Shown piece by piece: positions 46,801 through 53,790 of a stretch of 64,000 bases of DNA. The notes under the pieces are model-generated. The model worked only from the letters and a program-made list of their open reading frames with translations, ran no database searches and was not told where the DNA came from. The DNA lies in the NCBI RefSeq assembly GCF_001295845.1, contig NZ_LJIC01000027.1:1-64000 (forward strand), given 5' to 3'. The stretch's first letter is position 1, and every line of letters starts with the position of its first letter. A program made the translations under genes and the position numbers. The stretch is from Rhodopseudomonas sp. AAP120. GTDB taxonomy: Bacteria; Pseudomonadota; Alphaproteobacteria; Rhizobiales; Xanthobacteraceae.

Positions 46801-46837
46801 CAAGCTGGGCGACTGGATGTCGGCGTTCCGCGACTAG
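43826..46837 (+). CDS. outer-membrane protein with four tandem beta-barrel domains
   Basis: 1003 residues from the ATG after TAGGGGACTGTGG. A signal peptide (ASVCVVVGCAGAAQA) precedes the mature protein. Three copies of an Omp25/31-like barrel are seen: about 40-255 (DWSGFYVGTHVG ... LVKLGLNYRLG), 262-472 (SWTGIYIGAQAG ... LVKAGINYRLG) and 790-1000 (NWTGLYVGASVG ... TVSLGVNYKLG). A different barrel-like domain, about 490-775, lies between the second and third (GWSVEAGTRYWG, RLRLEVDAAYLPYV, RFSVGVGGRYWYF). Single Omp25/31 proteins are ~230 residues. Function unknown; could be a surface or pore protein. Confidence 0.85.
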   Translation: MIRIAAGWASVCVVVGCAGAAQAADVPGGRASLVKAPGVAAAADWSGFYVGTHVGAAASDNAWNGASGPVLALPPQPLPFYGHGVSGNVISGFQAGYNFQAGRFVYGVEADASFGNIGGVAGCLGGTFACTSRMDDLWTVAARFGFAASDVLLYAKAGAAWTDVKRRMASGATANVLDGSETRAGWLVGLGAEYAFLPGLSAKIEYNYADFGSRSLAMTDQFGATSDVTVGQTAHLVKLGLNYRLGAASISAAPAPGVPLPQWSWTGIYIGAQAGGGFGRNQWESANGALLAISSSGGFPGSGDISGLFGGGQIGANLQVGRWVVGVEASAAAADIGGYAKCATDVAVGSNFVCHNAITSLGTVAGRFGQSWGNLLIYGKAGAAWATGNSEAQQSGFASRFTESGTRWGWMTGTGLEYALSQNLSAFVEYNHVDFGTRDTRYADQFGNASVVGFNQKLDLVKAGINYRLGWGALMLEAGAATPLFVKAPTLPLGWSVEAGTRYWGSSGRMQKDLNDNASPSRLNSRLIYANQTGHALESFVRFDHTSGVFAKANLGLGHLVGGQLNDEDFPNQVTYSNTISDMRNSRLAFGSADVGYNIINDGGRKLGGFVGYRSLYQTGNGFGCLQIATDITCNVTVPTQFLGLSETESWRGVALGLNVRAPLSERLRLEVDAAYLPYVNRAGFDNHWFRADINPQSETGHGWGTQFEAILSYAVTDRFSVGVGGRYWYFATSSASTIFPGETAVAPMQFYSERYGGFVQTSYKFGDVDTAEAAARGIAKAPPQTAPVNWTGLYVGASVGSGWGLTTYADPFPTAPTGDRVDLGGALLGGQIGANYQVGHLVTGAEASVNWANIRGTNTCFGVYPDPVTAGFNCGSRIDAIGAFTARGGYAFDRTLLYVKGGAAWDRQQDQFNAIGVGGTILTDTRTNWGWTIGGGLEYALAPAWSMALEYKYFDFGASSVFSTSAPPALAGVNLAPQSNRLQTVSLGVNYKLGDWMSAFRD

Positions 46838-47000
46838 GCCGGGCAGGCGAGTGCGGACGGGCCGCGCCGGTCCGTCCGCCGGTTGAGCCGCGTCGGGGGG
46901 CGCGCGGAACGGCGCGTCCGGCGCGGTTGTGGCCTTGCCGCCGAACCGCTACAACCGGGCCTCACCCGCGACGACGTCGATCTTCCCGAAGGACAATCCG

Positions 47001-48044
47001 ATGCGTTTCGCTTTCCCCGCCGGCGCTCCGCTGGCTCTCGCCGTCGTCGCCGCCGTGTCGGTCGCCGTGGCCATTTTGCCGAGTACACCCGCCATGTCCG
47101 AACCCGCCAACATCGTCACCACGCCGTCGGGCCTCAAGGTCGAGGACACCAAGGTTGGCACCGGCGCCTCGCCGACGCGCGGCCAGATCTGCGTGATGCA
47201 CTACACCGGTTGGCTGTATCAAAACGGAGCCAAGGGCGCGAAGTTCGACTCGTCGGTCGATCGCAACGAGCCGTTCGAATTTCCGATCGGCATGGGCCGC
47301 GTCATCAAGGGCTGGGACGAGGGCGTCGCCAGCATGAAGGTCGGCGGCAAGCGCACGCTGATCATTCCGCCGGAACTCGGCTACGGCGCGCGCGGCGCCG
47401 GCGGCGTCATCCCGCCGAACGCGACGCTGATCTTCGAGGTCGAGCTGCTCGGCGTGAAGGGCTGCCGTCCGGCCAAATCAGGGGTGCCCGCAATACACCA
47501 GGATGCTGCTGGCGGTGGTGCCGCAGGTGGCGGTGAGGGCGCCTTTCTCGACGCGCAGCGTGTCGGCGAAGCGGCCCTTGGTGCCGCTGACGCAGACCGC
47601 CGACAGCAGCGTGTCGCCGGCCTCGCAGGTCACCGGGCAGCCGTCGGAGGCGCAGCTCGTCGAGGTGAGAGTCTTGACCGGACTGACGGCGATCTGGGCC
47701 ACCACGCCTTCGGATGGATCGCTGGTGACCGTCTCCTCGTGCTTCGAGTTCTTGGCGGCGAAAATGATCACGGCGGCGGCGACGAGCGCCACGGCCAGGG
47801 TCGGAATTTTCATGGGCAACCTCATTCCTCGAAACGGCGCTATGCCGGGAACCAAATCAGCATAGTCCGGGGTGGAAGAATTGGAAGTGATCGCTATCAA
47901 ACGCGCCGGATCGGAATGACTGAACTACCAAGTGGTACTATCGTCCGAAGTGCGTACGATTGGCATCTGGACTTGCGGGCCAGCGTCATGGTGTTGGTGG
48001 ATCGCTTCGTGTTGAATGCCTGCGAGTCCGATGTTGCAAGATGA
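47001..48044 (+). CDS. FKBP-type peptidyl-prolyl isomerase with anomalous read-through C-terminus
   Basis: The ATG follows GAAGGACAATCC. Residues 1-155 are a normal exported FKBP: signal segment [20 protein letters not shown], then [70 protein letters not shown] and [11 protein letters not shown], where the family normally ends. Instead of a stop, the frame continues ~190 codons with no family-like sequence, running antisense across the convergent gene 47478-47813 and ending inside the ThrE gene start. A stop-codon loss or single-base indel near 47460 is the likely cause. The isomerase domain itself looks intact. Confidence 0.85.
   Translation: MRFAFPAGAPLALAVVAAVSVAVAILPSTPAMSEPANIVTTPSGLKVEDTKVGTGASPTRGQICVMHYTGWLYQNGAKGAKFDSSVDRNEPFEFPIGMGRVIKGWDEGVASMKVGGKRTLIIPPELGYGARGAGGVIPPNATLIFEVELLGVKGCRPAKSGVPAIHQDAAGGGAAGGGEGAFLDAQRVGEAALGAADADRRQQRVAGLAGHRAAVGGAARRGESLDRTDGDLGHHAFGWIAGDRLLVLRVLGGENDHGGGDERHGQGRNFHGQPHSSKRRYAGNQISIVRGGRIGSDRYQTRRIGMTELPSGTIVRSAYDWHLDLRASVMVLVDRFVLNACESDVAR
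47478..47813 (-). CDS. cysteine-rich exported protein of unknown function
   Basis: 111 residues from the ATG six bases after GAGG ([11 protein letters not shown]). An N-terminal hydrophobic helix, [17 protein letters not shown], is a signal peptide or anchor. The rest is polar with at least six Cys: [32 protein letters not shown] and LVYCGHP, suggesting disulfides in the periplasm. I do not recognise the family. It is convergent with, and antisense to, the read-through tail of the FKBP gene. Confidence 0.65.
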   Translation of the reverse strand: MKIPTLAVALVAAAVIIFAAKNSKHEETVTSDPSEGVVAQIAVSPVKTLTSTSCASDGCPVTCEAGDTLLSAVCVSGTKGRFADTLRVEKGALTATCGTTASSILVYCGHP

Positions 48045-48844
48045 ATAGTCAGCCCGATACCTCTGAACTAACGCCGCCGCATCATCTGTCGATGGATCGC
48101 ATCGCGCATGTGACGCTGCGCGCCGGGGCGATTTTGGCGCAGAGCGGGGCGTCGGTGCGCGTGGTGCATGAGGGCGCGCAGATGATCGCGCGCGGCCTCG
48201 GCGTCGAGGTGATGGGAATGCGCTCGGGTTACGCCTCGTTCGAGATCACGCTGGAGCGTGGCCACACCACCATCACCCGCATGATGCAGATCGGACCGCA
48301 CGGCGTGAACCACCGGCTCGACTTCGCCGTGCGCGATCTCGTGGTGCGCGCGGCGCGCGGCGGCATGACGCCGGAGGAGATCGAGAGCGAGCTCGACCGG
48401 CTGCTGCGCGACACGCCGAAGCATCCATGGTGGCTGGTGGCAATCGCCACCGGCGCGGCTTGCGCGGCATTCGGCCGGTTGCTCGGCGCCGATTGGCTGT
48501 CGTTCGGGCCGATGCTGGCGGCGGCGAGCATCGGGCAGGCGCTGCGGCACTGGCTGCTCGGCCGCCGCACCAACGTGTTCGTCACCGCCGCGATCATCGG
48601 CTGCGTCGCCGCCACGCTCGGCGGGCTCGGCGCCCGGCTTGCCGGCAGCGGCACCATGCAGCTCGCGATGATGGCCTCGATCCTGCTGCTGGTGCCCGGC
48701 GTGCCCTCGACCAACGCACAGACCGACGTGCTGGACGGCTATCCGACCATGGGCAGCGCGCGGGCGGTGTGGGTGATCATGATCATGGTGTTCGCGGTGA
48801 CCGGCCTGTGGCTCGCCGAATTCGTGTTGAGGATTCCGACGTGA
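48041..48844 (+). CDS. threonine/serine exporter family protein (ThrE N-terminal half, YjjP-like)
   Basis: 267 residues from the ATG giving [10 protein letters not shown]. The first ~125 residues are the cytoplasmic part with the conserved [17 protein letters not shown] and [11 protein letters not shown]; about five membrane segments follow ([72 protein letters not shown]). [15 protein letters not shown] is typical of the ThrE family. The second half is the next gene, whose GTG start overlaps this stop, so both probably form one exporter. Confidence 0.87.
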   Translation: MNSQPDTSELTPPHHLSMDRIAHVTLRAGAILAQSGASVRVVHEGAQMIARGLGVEVMGMRSGYASFEITLERGHTTITRMMQIGPHGVNHRLDFAVRDLVVRAARGGMTPEEIESELDRLLRDTPKHPWWLVAIATGAACAAFGRLLGADWLSFGPMLAAASIGQALRHWLLGRRTNVFVTAAIIGCVAATLGGLGARLAGSGTMQLAMMASILLLVPGVPSTNAQTDVLDGYPTMGSARAVWVIMIMVFAVTGLWLAEFVLRIPT

Positions 48845-49320
48845 CCCAGGATATCGTCGCGATGCTTCCGTATCTGGCGCACCAGGCCGCATTCGGCGCG
48901 GTCGCCGCGGCCGGCTTCGGCGTGCTGTTCAATTTCGGCGGTCGGCCGCTGGTGTGGTGCGCGGTCGCCGGCGCGCTGGCGCTCGCCATCCGCACCGTCA
49001 GCCAGAAGTCCGGCGTCAGCCTCGAGGCCGCGACGTTTCTGGCGGCGGCCGGGACTTCCTGCGTGGCGATCCTGCTGCGGCGCTGGCTCGGCCCCGCCTG
49101 CAACGCGATCGCGCTGGCCGGATGCATCCCGATGGTGCCGGGCGCGTTTTTCGGTCAGGCGATGCTCGGCTACATGTCGGTCGCGGCCGACACGTCGGGC
49201 CAGTCGGTGGGACAGCTCGTGGCTTCGGCCCAGGCCTTCATCCGCGTCGTCTCGATCGTCGGCGCGATCGGTGCCGGGCTGGCGATCCCGGCCTATCTGT
49301 TGCGGAGCCGGCAGTTCTGA
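48841..49320 (+). CDS. threonine/serine exporter family protein (ThrE C-terminal half, YjjB-like)
   Basis: 159 residues from a GTG overlapping the previous stop (GTGA). Four to five membrane segments: HQAAFGAVAAAGFGVLFNF, LVWCAVAGALALAIRTV, AATFLAAAGTSCVAILLRRW and IVGAIGAGLAIPAYLL. GCIPMVPGAFFGQAMLGYM is the conserved PMVPG motif of the DUF3815/ThrE_2 half. Forms a two-component exporter with the upstream gene. Confidence 0.87.
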   Translation: MTQDIVAMLPYLAHQAAFGAVAAAGFGVLFNFGGRPLVWCAVAGALALAIRTVSQKSGVSLEAATFLAAAGTSCVAILLRRWLGPACNAIALAGCIPMVPGAFFGQAMLGYMSVAADTSGQSVGQLVASAQAFIRVVSIVGAIGAGLAIPAYLLRSRQF

Positions 49321-49366
49321 GCAAGGGTGCGCCCCTACCGCGCGAGCTGGGTCCGAGAGTGAATTC

Positions 49367-50462
49367 ATGAAGATCGCCTTCGCCATCGTCACCCTGTTCT
49401 CGGCGGGTGGACTGCAGCGCGACTGCATGGCGCTGGCAAGCCGCCTTGCCGCACGCGGCCATGAGGTGACGATCTTTGCCGAGCGGCGGAAAGGCGAGAT
49501 CCCGGCCGGCCTGACCGTCGAACTGCTGCCCAACCTCGCGCTCAGCAATCACAGTCGCGATCTGAAATTCGCCCAGGCCGTCGCAAAGCGCTGCGCCGGG
49601 CAGTTCGACCGGCTGGTCGGCTTCGGCAAGCTGCTCGACCTCGACGTGATCTATTGCGCCGATCCATGCCTCGCCGTACGCCGCGTCGGCTGGCTGGCGA
49701 GCTGGAGTTCGCGGCGGCGGACGCAGCTGCGGCTCGAGGAGTCGAGCTTCAAGCAGGGACAGAAGACGGCGTGCCTGCTGCTGAGCGCCAATCAGGCGCG
49801 CGACTTCCGCGCCGCGTGGTCCACCGAGCCGAAGCGGATCGAGGTGCTGCCGCCGACGATCGACCGGGCGCGACGGCACCCGTGAGCGGCTGCGCGAGAA
49901 TCTCGGAATCGGCGAGCAGACTCTGCTGTGGCTGGCGATCGCCAACCAGCCGAGCGTCAAGGGGCTCGACCGCACCCTGGTGGCGATGAAAGGCATCCCG
50001 CAGGCGCGTCTGGCGATCGCCGGCATTCAGCCGAACAGCAAGCAGGCCGGGCAGGTGCGCGGCTGGGCGCGCGGCGTCGGCGTCGCCGATCGCGTGGAGA
50101 TGCTCGGTTTCCGCTCCGACATTCCCCAGCTGATGGCCGCGGCCGATCTGCTGGTGCATCCGGCGCGCTACGACACCACCGGCACGGTGATCATCGAGAG
50201 CCTGATCAATGGCCTCCCGGTCATCACCACCGCCGAATGCGGCTACGCGCCTCACGTGCGCAAGGCCGATGCGGGACTCGTGATCCCGAGCCCGTTCGCG
50301 CAAGAGGCGCTCAACGACGCGCTCGGCACCGCGGCGTCTGCGGGCAAGCGCAATCGCTGGAGCCGCAACGGCATCGCCTATGGGGCGACCGAGCAGCTCT
50401 ATGACGGCCTCGACCGCGCCGCTGATCTGATCGAGAACCCGCGCCTGCTCAAGGGTGTCTGA
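49367..50462 (+). pseudogene. waaG: waaG/rfaG-like LPS core glycosyltransferase, frameshifted
   Basis: The N-terminal half (49367-49885) aligns with E. coli WaaG: MKIAFAIVTLFSAGGLQRDC, DRLVGFGKLLDLDVIYCADP, EESSFKQGQKTACLLLSANQ and EPKRIEVLPPTID, then stops early after about 172 residues. The C-terminal half continues in another frame (to 50462) with ENLGIGEQTLLWLAIANQ, MLGFRSDIPQLMAAADLLVH and ITTAECGYAPHV, the GT-B donor-site domain. The shift lies between about 49862 and 49885. Together they would make a normal ~365-residue GT4 glucosyltransferase of the LPS core. Either a real disruption or a base-call error. Confidence 0.85.
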
Positions 50463-50648
50463 GCGCGCGAGGCTTTGGTCGTGGCGCGGCCGGCGGCGAG
50501 GGCGAACGGCGTCAGCGTGCGACGGCCGCGTGTGGACAAGGCAAATAGCTTTGATCCTGCGTCTCAGTTTCGCTCCGCGCGGCCGCTGGCGGCTTGAACT
50601 TCCCTGCGAACGTTGCGCTTTGGCGCAACGGAACTGGGGAGATTGCGA

Positions 50649-51098
50649 ATGCGTCCAATCGGAGGTGCGGTGCTAGCCGCGTTGCTGCTGTCGGGATGCG
50701 CGTCGGTGACGCGCGGCACCACGGAAAACATCTCGATCGCCACCACGCCGTCCGGCGCGATCGCCAACGTCACCGGCACCGAGGCGCCGTTCAGCTGCGT
50801 GACGCCCTGCGCCGTCGAGGTCAACCGCAACGCCGACATCACCGTCAGCCTCAGCAAGGCCGGCTACGAGCCCCAGATCATCCCGCTGACCCGCGAAGTC
50901 ACCGGCGGTGGCGGCGCGGGCTTCGCCGGCAACATCCTGCTCGGCGGCGTCGTCGGCATGGGCGTCGACGCCGCGACGGGCGCCGCGATGGATCACAAGC
51001 CGAACCCCGTGGTCGTGACGCTGCAGCCGGTCGCCCCGCCGCCAGTGGCCGCGCCGGCGGTCAGGCATCATCGCAAGCCGAAGGTGCCGGTAAGCTGA
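50649..51098 (+). CDS. PEGA-domain lipoprotein
   Basis: 149 residues from the ATG after GGGGAG. Signal and lipobox AALLLSGC give a lipid-anchored exported protein. SVTRGTTENISIATTPSGA, then CVTPCAVEVNRNADITVSLSKAGYEP, form a PEGA-like beta domain with two Cys. VTGGGGAGFAGNILLGGVVGMGVDAATGAAM is a Gly-rich hydrophobic stretch, and the tail is Pro/Ala/Val rich, ending RHHRKPKVPVS. Related proteins are common in rhizobia; function unknown. A decayed copy of its 3' part is at 51881-52070. Confidence 0.8.
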   Translation: MRPIGGAVLAALLLSGCASVTRGTTENISIATTPSGAIANVTGTEAPFSCVTPCAVEVNRNADITVSLSKAGYEPQIIPLTREVTGGGGAGFAGNILLGGVVGMGVDAATGAAMDHKPNPVVVTLQPVAPPPVAAPAVRHHRKPKVPVS

Positions 51099-51197
51099 AG
51101 CCGCGCGAGGTTCGCGTCGGCGTGTGATGGCGTCGCGCGTGACCATCTCCACCGCGTCGACCGAAGTGGATACGGGCCATCCCCGGATCGCAGCGCG

Positions 51198-51235
51198 CTC
51201 CCTCTCCCGCCTGCGGGAGAGGGCTGGGGTGAGGG
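51198..51235. repeat. short GC-rich palindromic repeat (E family)
   Basis: CTCCCTCTCCCGC and GCGGGAGAGGG arms followed by CTGGGGTGAGGG, matching in reverse the repeat at 37-76. Confidence 0.75.
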
Positions 51236-51324
51236 CGCCCCAGGCAGTGAATTAGCGACTTACTGAGAAGTGATTCAGCGCCCCGCGGAGAGGAGTGCCC
51301 GCACCCGGATCGCTCCGCGATCCG

Positions 51325-51348
51325 ACCTCTCCCGCAAGCGGGAGAGGT
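51325..51348. repeat. short GC-rich palindrome (E family, partial)
   Basis: ACCTCTCCCGC-AA-GCGGGAGAGGT, a perfect 11-bp-arm palindrome lacking the GGGGTGAGGG tail. Confidence 0.75.
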
Positions 51349-51406
51349 TACGCCGCCGCTGGGGCAGCTCCGAACATATCGCCAATCTGACGGGCGGAGG
51401 TCGTCC

Positions 51407-51652
51407 TCAGAGCCAGTGGAAACCCTTCGCCATCAGCCCGGCAAGGCCCAGCGCGACGGCGATGATGGCCGTGAAAGTAATGCGGAAATCCGTTCTGGCT
51501 TGATCGCGCAACGACCGGACATCCGTCTTCACGTCCGCCATCTCCCGGCCAACGTGCTCCAGTGCCGCTTCGACTTTGGCGAGACGCGCTTCCATGCCAT
51601 CAAATGTGCCATCGCCCGAAGCGACTTTCAATGGCTTCGCTTTGCCACTCAT
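51407..51652 (-). CDS. small coiled-coil membrane-anchored protein
   Basis: 81 residues. A heptad-like helix from about 20 to 52 (MEARLAKVEAALEHVGREMA, then DVKTDVRSLRDQ) is followed by a single C-terminal membrane helix (ITFTAIIAVALGLAGLMAKG). This layout matches small XhlA-like or DUF1640-like proteins, found both in phages and on bacterial chromosomes. Function unknown. It sits between the intact lipoprotein gene and the duplicated fragment of that gene. Confidence 0.6.
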   Translation of the reverse strand: MSGKAKPLKVASGDGTFDGMEARLAKVEAALEHVGREMADVKTDVRSLRDQARTDFRITFTAIIAVALGLAGLMAKGFHWL

Positions 51653-51880
51653 GATTTGGCTGCCGATCGATAAGGGAAACAGTATGTTCTCTACGCTTCA
51701 AAAGGTGCAAGCCGACGGAGGCGCGATCGAAAAGTCTGTTAGTGAACTATGTAGATTTGTTCACTCAATTGCGGCCGTGGCTCGCGCGCAAGCGGGAGCT
51801 TCGGCTAATGAGTCGACAAAGTCGGCGAGCTGCGGCCCACAGAACAGCCGAGGCCCGAGTTCCACCCAAGAAATGAGCAG

Positions 51881-52070
51881 AGGCGCCGGCGTCGCCGGAA
51901 ACATCCGGCTCGGCGGCGTCGTCGGCATGGGCGTCGATGGATGCCCGCGACAGGCGCCGCGATGGGTCACAAGCCCAACAGTCGTGGTGACGCTGCAGCC
52001 GGTCGCCCCGCCGCCCGTGGCCGCGCCAGCGGTTAGGCATCATCGCAAGCCGAAGGTGCCGGTGAGCTGA
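51881..52070 (+). pseudogene. duplicated, decayed 3' fragment of the PEGA lipoprotein gene
   Basis: About 190 bp nearly matching 50909-51098. Shared protein strings are GNIRLGGVVGMGVDG (GNILLGGVVGMGVDA in the intact copy) and VVVTLQPVAPPPVAAPAVRH, with an identical C-terminus. Between them two compensating shifts change DAATGAAMDHKPNP to an unrelated string. No signal peptide or PEGA part precedes it. Confidence 0.8.
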
Positions 52071-52122
52071 AGAGCGGGGCGCCAACTTATGCCGGTAAAC
52101 GAAGCTTCGCGCGATGCGCCCT

Positions 52123-53112
52123 CTAGAACCTATATCCAACAGCGCCCATTCCGCGGACGGAAAACATGATCCCGTCTTGTGATGAAGAACCCGCTGAGGC
52201 TATTCCCGGGCTTAAAATTGACGTCTGATCCTTCCGGAAAATCTCTGCATCGACGGCCGCGCGAGCGAAGAGTACCCCGAAATTGCGCTCGATTCCGATA
52301 CCAAGCAACGCGGAAGGAAGCCAACTGCTAGTTGACAGCGCGGTCCTGGATCCGGAAGGTCCGTAAGAGTAACAAAATCTACTCGGATAGTAGCTGGCGC
52401 TTCGGCAAAGTCCGGGAATGCTACTCTCGTCGATTGTGAAGGTCTCTTTGATCTGGGACGCACCAAGTCCCACCTTTCCAAAGATCAGCCAGTCCTCAAA
52501 AGTCGCACCGGCACGAAATGACATGTGAAACCCGGCTTGATTTCGAAATGTGTACTCTGCGGATCCCGAAAAGTTCTGGCTTGTGAAGTAATCTGTGACT
52601 GTTGAACTCGCAGATTTCGATGTCTCTTCACCAAGAAAACGGCCCGAGAATTCGACGCCCGCTATACCGGATGAGCCCACGGGAATATTGAACCCGGCTA
52701 GTGCAATGACGCCGCTGCCGATCGGGTTGCTGTCAGGTGTTAACGCATAATATCCATAGTTTAGTTGAGAAGATGCGGACGCGTTTCGGCCCGTAGAGAT
52801 CCCGTACCCGCCGCCGATCGCTGCGTAGTAACCTGAGAATGACGAGTTTGGCGGAGCGACTTCTCTAGTCGGAATAGGGTTTCTTGATGCGCGAACGGCG
52901 GCCATCGCGCCTTCATTAACTGTAGTTCGAGTTGTGGTTTCGGTCGCTGGCTGGTCACCTGTGCCGCGCGCAATTGCCTCAAAGCATGCGAGGCGCTCTC
53001 GGCTGCTTGAGCGTGACGAGCAGAATTTCAGATTTTCAGAGACGTCTGCAACAACATTCGTTGCCATAACGCAGGGTGCAAGTGCTCCCACTATCACAAT
53101 GAAAGTTCTCAC
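52123..53112 (-). CDS. outer-membrane beta-barrel protein, low-GC gene
   Basis: 329 residues with an N-terminal signal peptide (RTFIVIVGALAPCVMATNVVA). A short Cys-containing helix region (LKFCSSRSSSRERLACFEAI) precedes a Thr-rich linker, then a barrel from about 90 with alternating strands (GYYAAIGGGYGIST, GIAGVEFSGRFLGEE, FHMSFRAGATFEDWLIFGKVGLG, LLGIGIERNFGVLFARAAVDAEI) ending GMGAVGYRF, with the C-terminal Phe expected of barrel proteins. The gene is clearly less GC-rich than its neighbours and uses many AT-ending codons, suggesting acquisition by transfer. Function unknown. Confidence 0.75.
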   Translation of the reverse strand: MRTFIVIVGALAPCVMATNVVADVSENLKFCSSRSSSRERLACFEAIARGTGDQPATETTTRTTVNEGAMAAVRASRNPIPTREVAPPNSSFSGYYAAIGGGYGISTGRNASASSQLNYGYYALTPDSNPIGSGVIALAGFNIPVGSSGIAGVEFSGRFLGEETSKSASSTVTDYFTSQNFSGSAEYTFRNQAGFHMSFRAGATFEDWLIFGKVGLGASQIKETFTIDESSIPGLCRSASYYPSRFCYSYGPSGSRTALSTSSWLPSALLGIGIERNFGVLFARAAVDAEIFRKDQTSILSPGIASAGSSSQDGIMFSVRGMGAVGYRF

Positions 53113-53415
53113 TTCTAATCACCTTCGCAGCAATGAATGAGCAAGCATATCAAATCAGTGTAGACTGCTTGTGCTCAGGTTATTATGTGGCCAATAGACA
53201 GCTAATCTTTCAAATATCCGAACTGAATTCGCAAGCACTCATAAGGGATGATAAGGGCTGCCAACAGTTGCAATGGCAACGGCTTAAATTGCGGCGGTTC
53301 TCGATTTCGGAGGGCTGTGGACGATGTCGGTTGGAGCCCGACATCCGGCTAACGCTCTCAAGCGTGTCGCCGGTGCCACCCGCATGGTACCGCGTTGGAA
53401 GCGGAAAATCCTCAG
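53113..53415. other. AT-richer intergenic region between the low-GC barrel gene and tRNA-Arg
   Basis: About 303 bp of lower GC than the window average, with no supported gene. It must include the promoter of the leftward barrel gene. No integrase fragment and no direct repeat of the tRNA 3' end was noticed. Confidence 0.5.
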
Positions 53416-53492
53416 TGGCGATCCCAGCAGGATTCGAACCTGCAACCCGCGGAGTAGAAATCCGCTACTCTATCCAGTTGAGCTATGGGACC
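53416..53492 (-). tRNA. tRNA-Arg (anticodon TCT)
   Basis: Complete cloverleaf on the minus strand: acceptor GGTCCCA/TGGGATC, D-arm AGCTCAACTGGATAGAGT, anticodon stem GCGGA/TCCGC around TTTCTAC giving TCT, T-arm GCAGGTTCGAATCCTGC, discriminator G and CCA. Length 77. Confidence 0.97.
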
Positions 53493-53790
53493 GTCGGGGA
53501 TGCTTCTAGCACCGCGGATACAAAAAATCCGCCCCCGAGACAACTCTCCGCACACCATATCCGAACCATTTGCCGCGCTGCCGCGTCCAACCGGGGCGGC
53601 GCGTTGTGTTCGGCGCGCGGGCACGCGAAGATGCGAATCTGATGGATCGGCGATCGACATCGGGCCGGCACGGCCCTGCGCGCGGACCGGCGCGTCCGAA
53701 CGGGCTCGCGCGGCGCCATCAGGGCGTCATTTTACAGGCATTTGGTTTCGTCTCGGAACGCGGCATTCGTTCGCGGCAGGGGAGTTCGAC

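Larger units (their letters stand above)
51099..51406. other. repeat-containing intergenic region
   Basis: About 308 bp with no gene. It holds two E-family palindromes (listed separately). It lies inside the segment bounded by the two copies of the PEGA-lipoprotein 3' end. Confidence 0.5.

Noticed and set aside
51576-51880. Upstream part of the open frame containing the duplicated lipoprotein fragment
   Set aside because: No signal peptide or PEGA domain and it overlaps the opposite-strand coiled-coil gene; only the 3' fragment has homology.
53133-53642. 169-codon plus-strand frame crossing tRNA-Arg
   Set aside because: It runs through the tRNA gene and shows no protein-like pattern.
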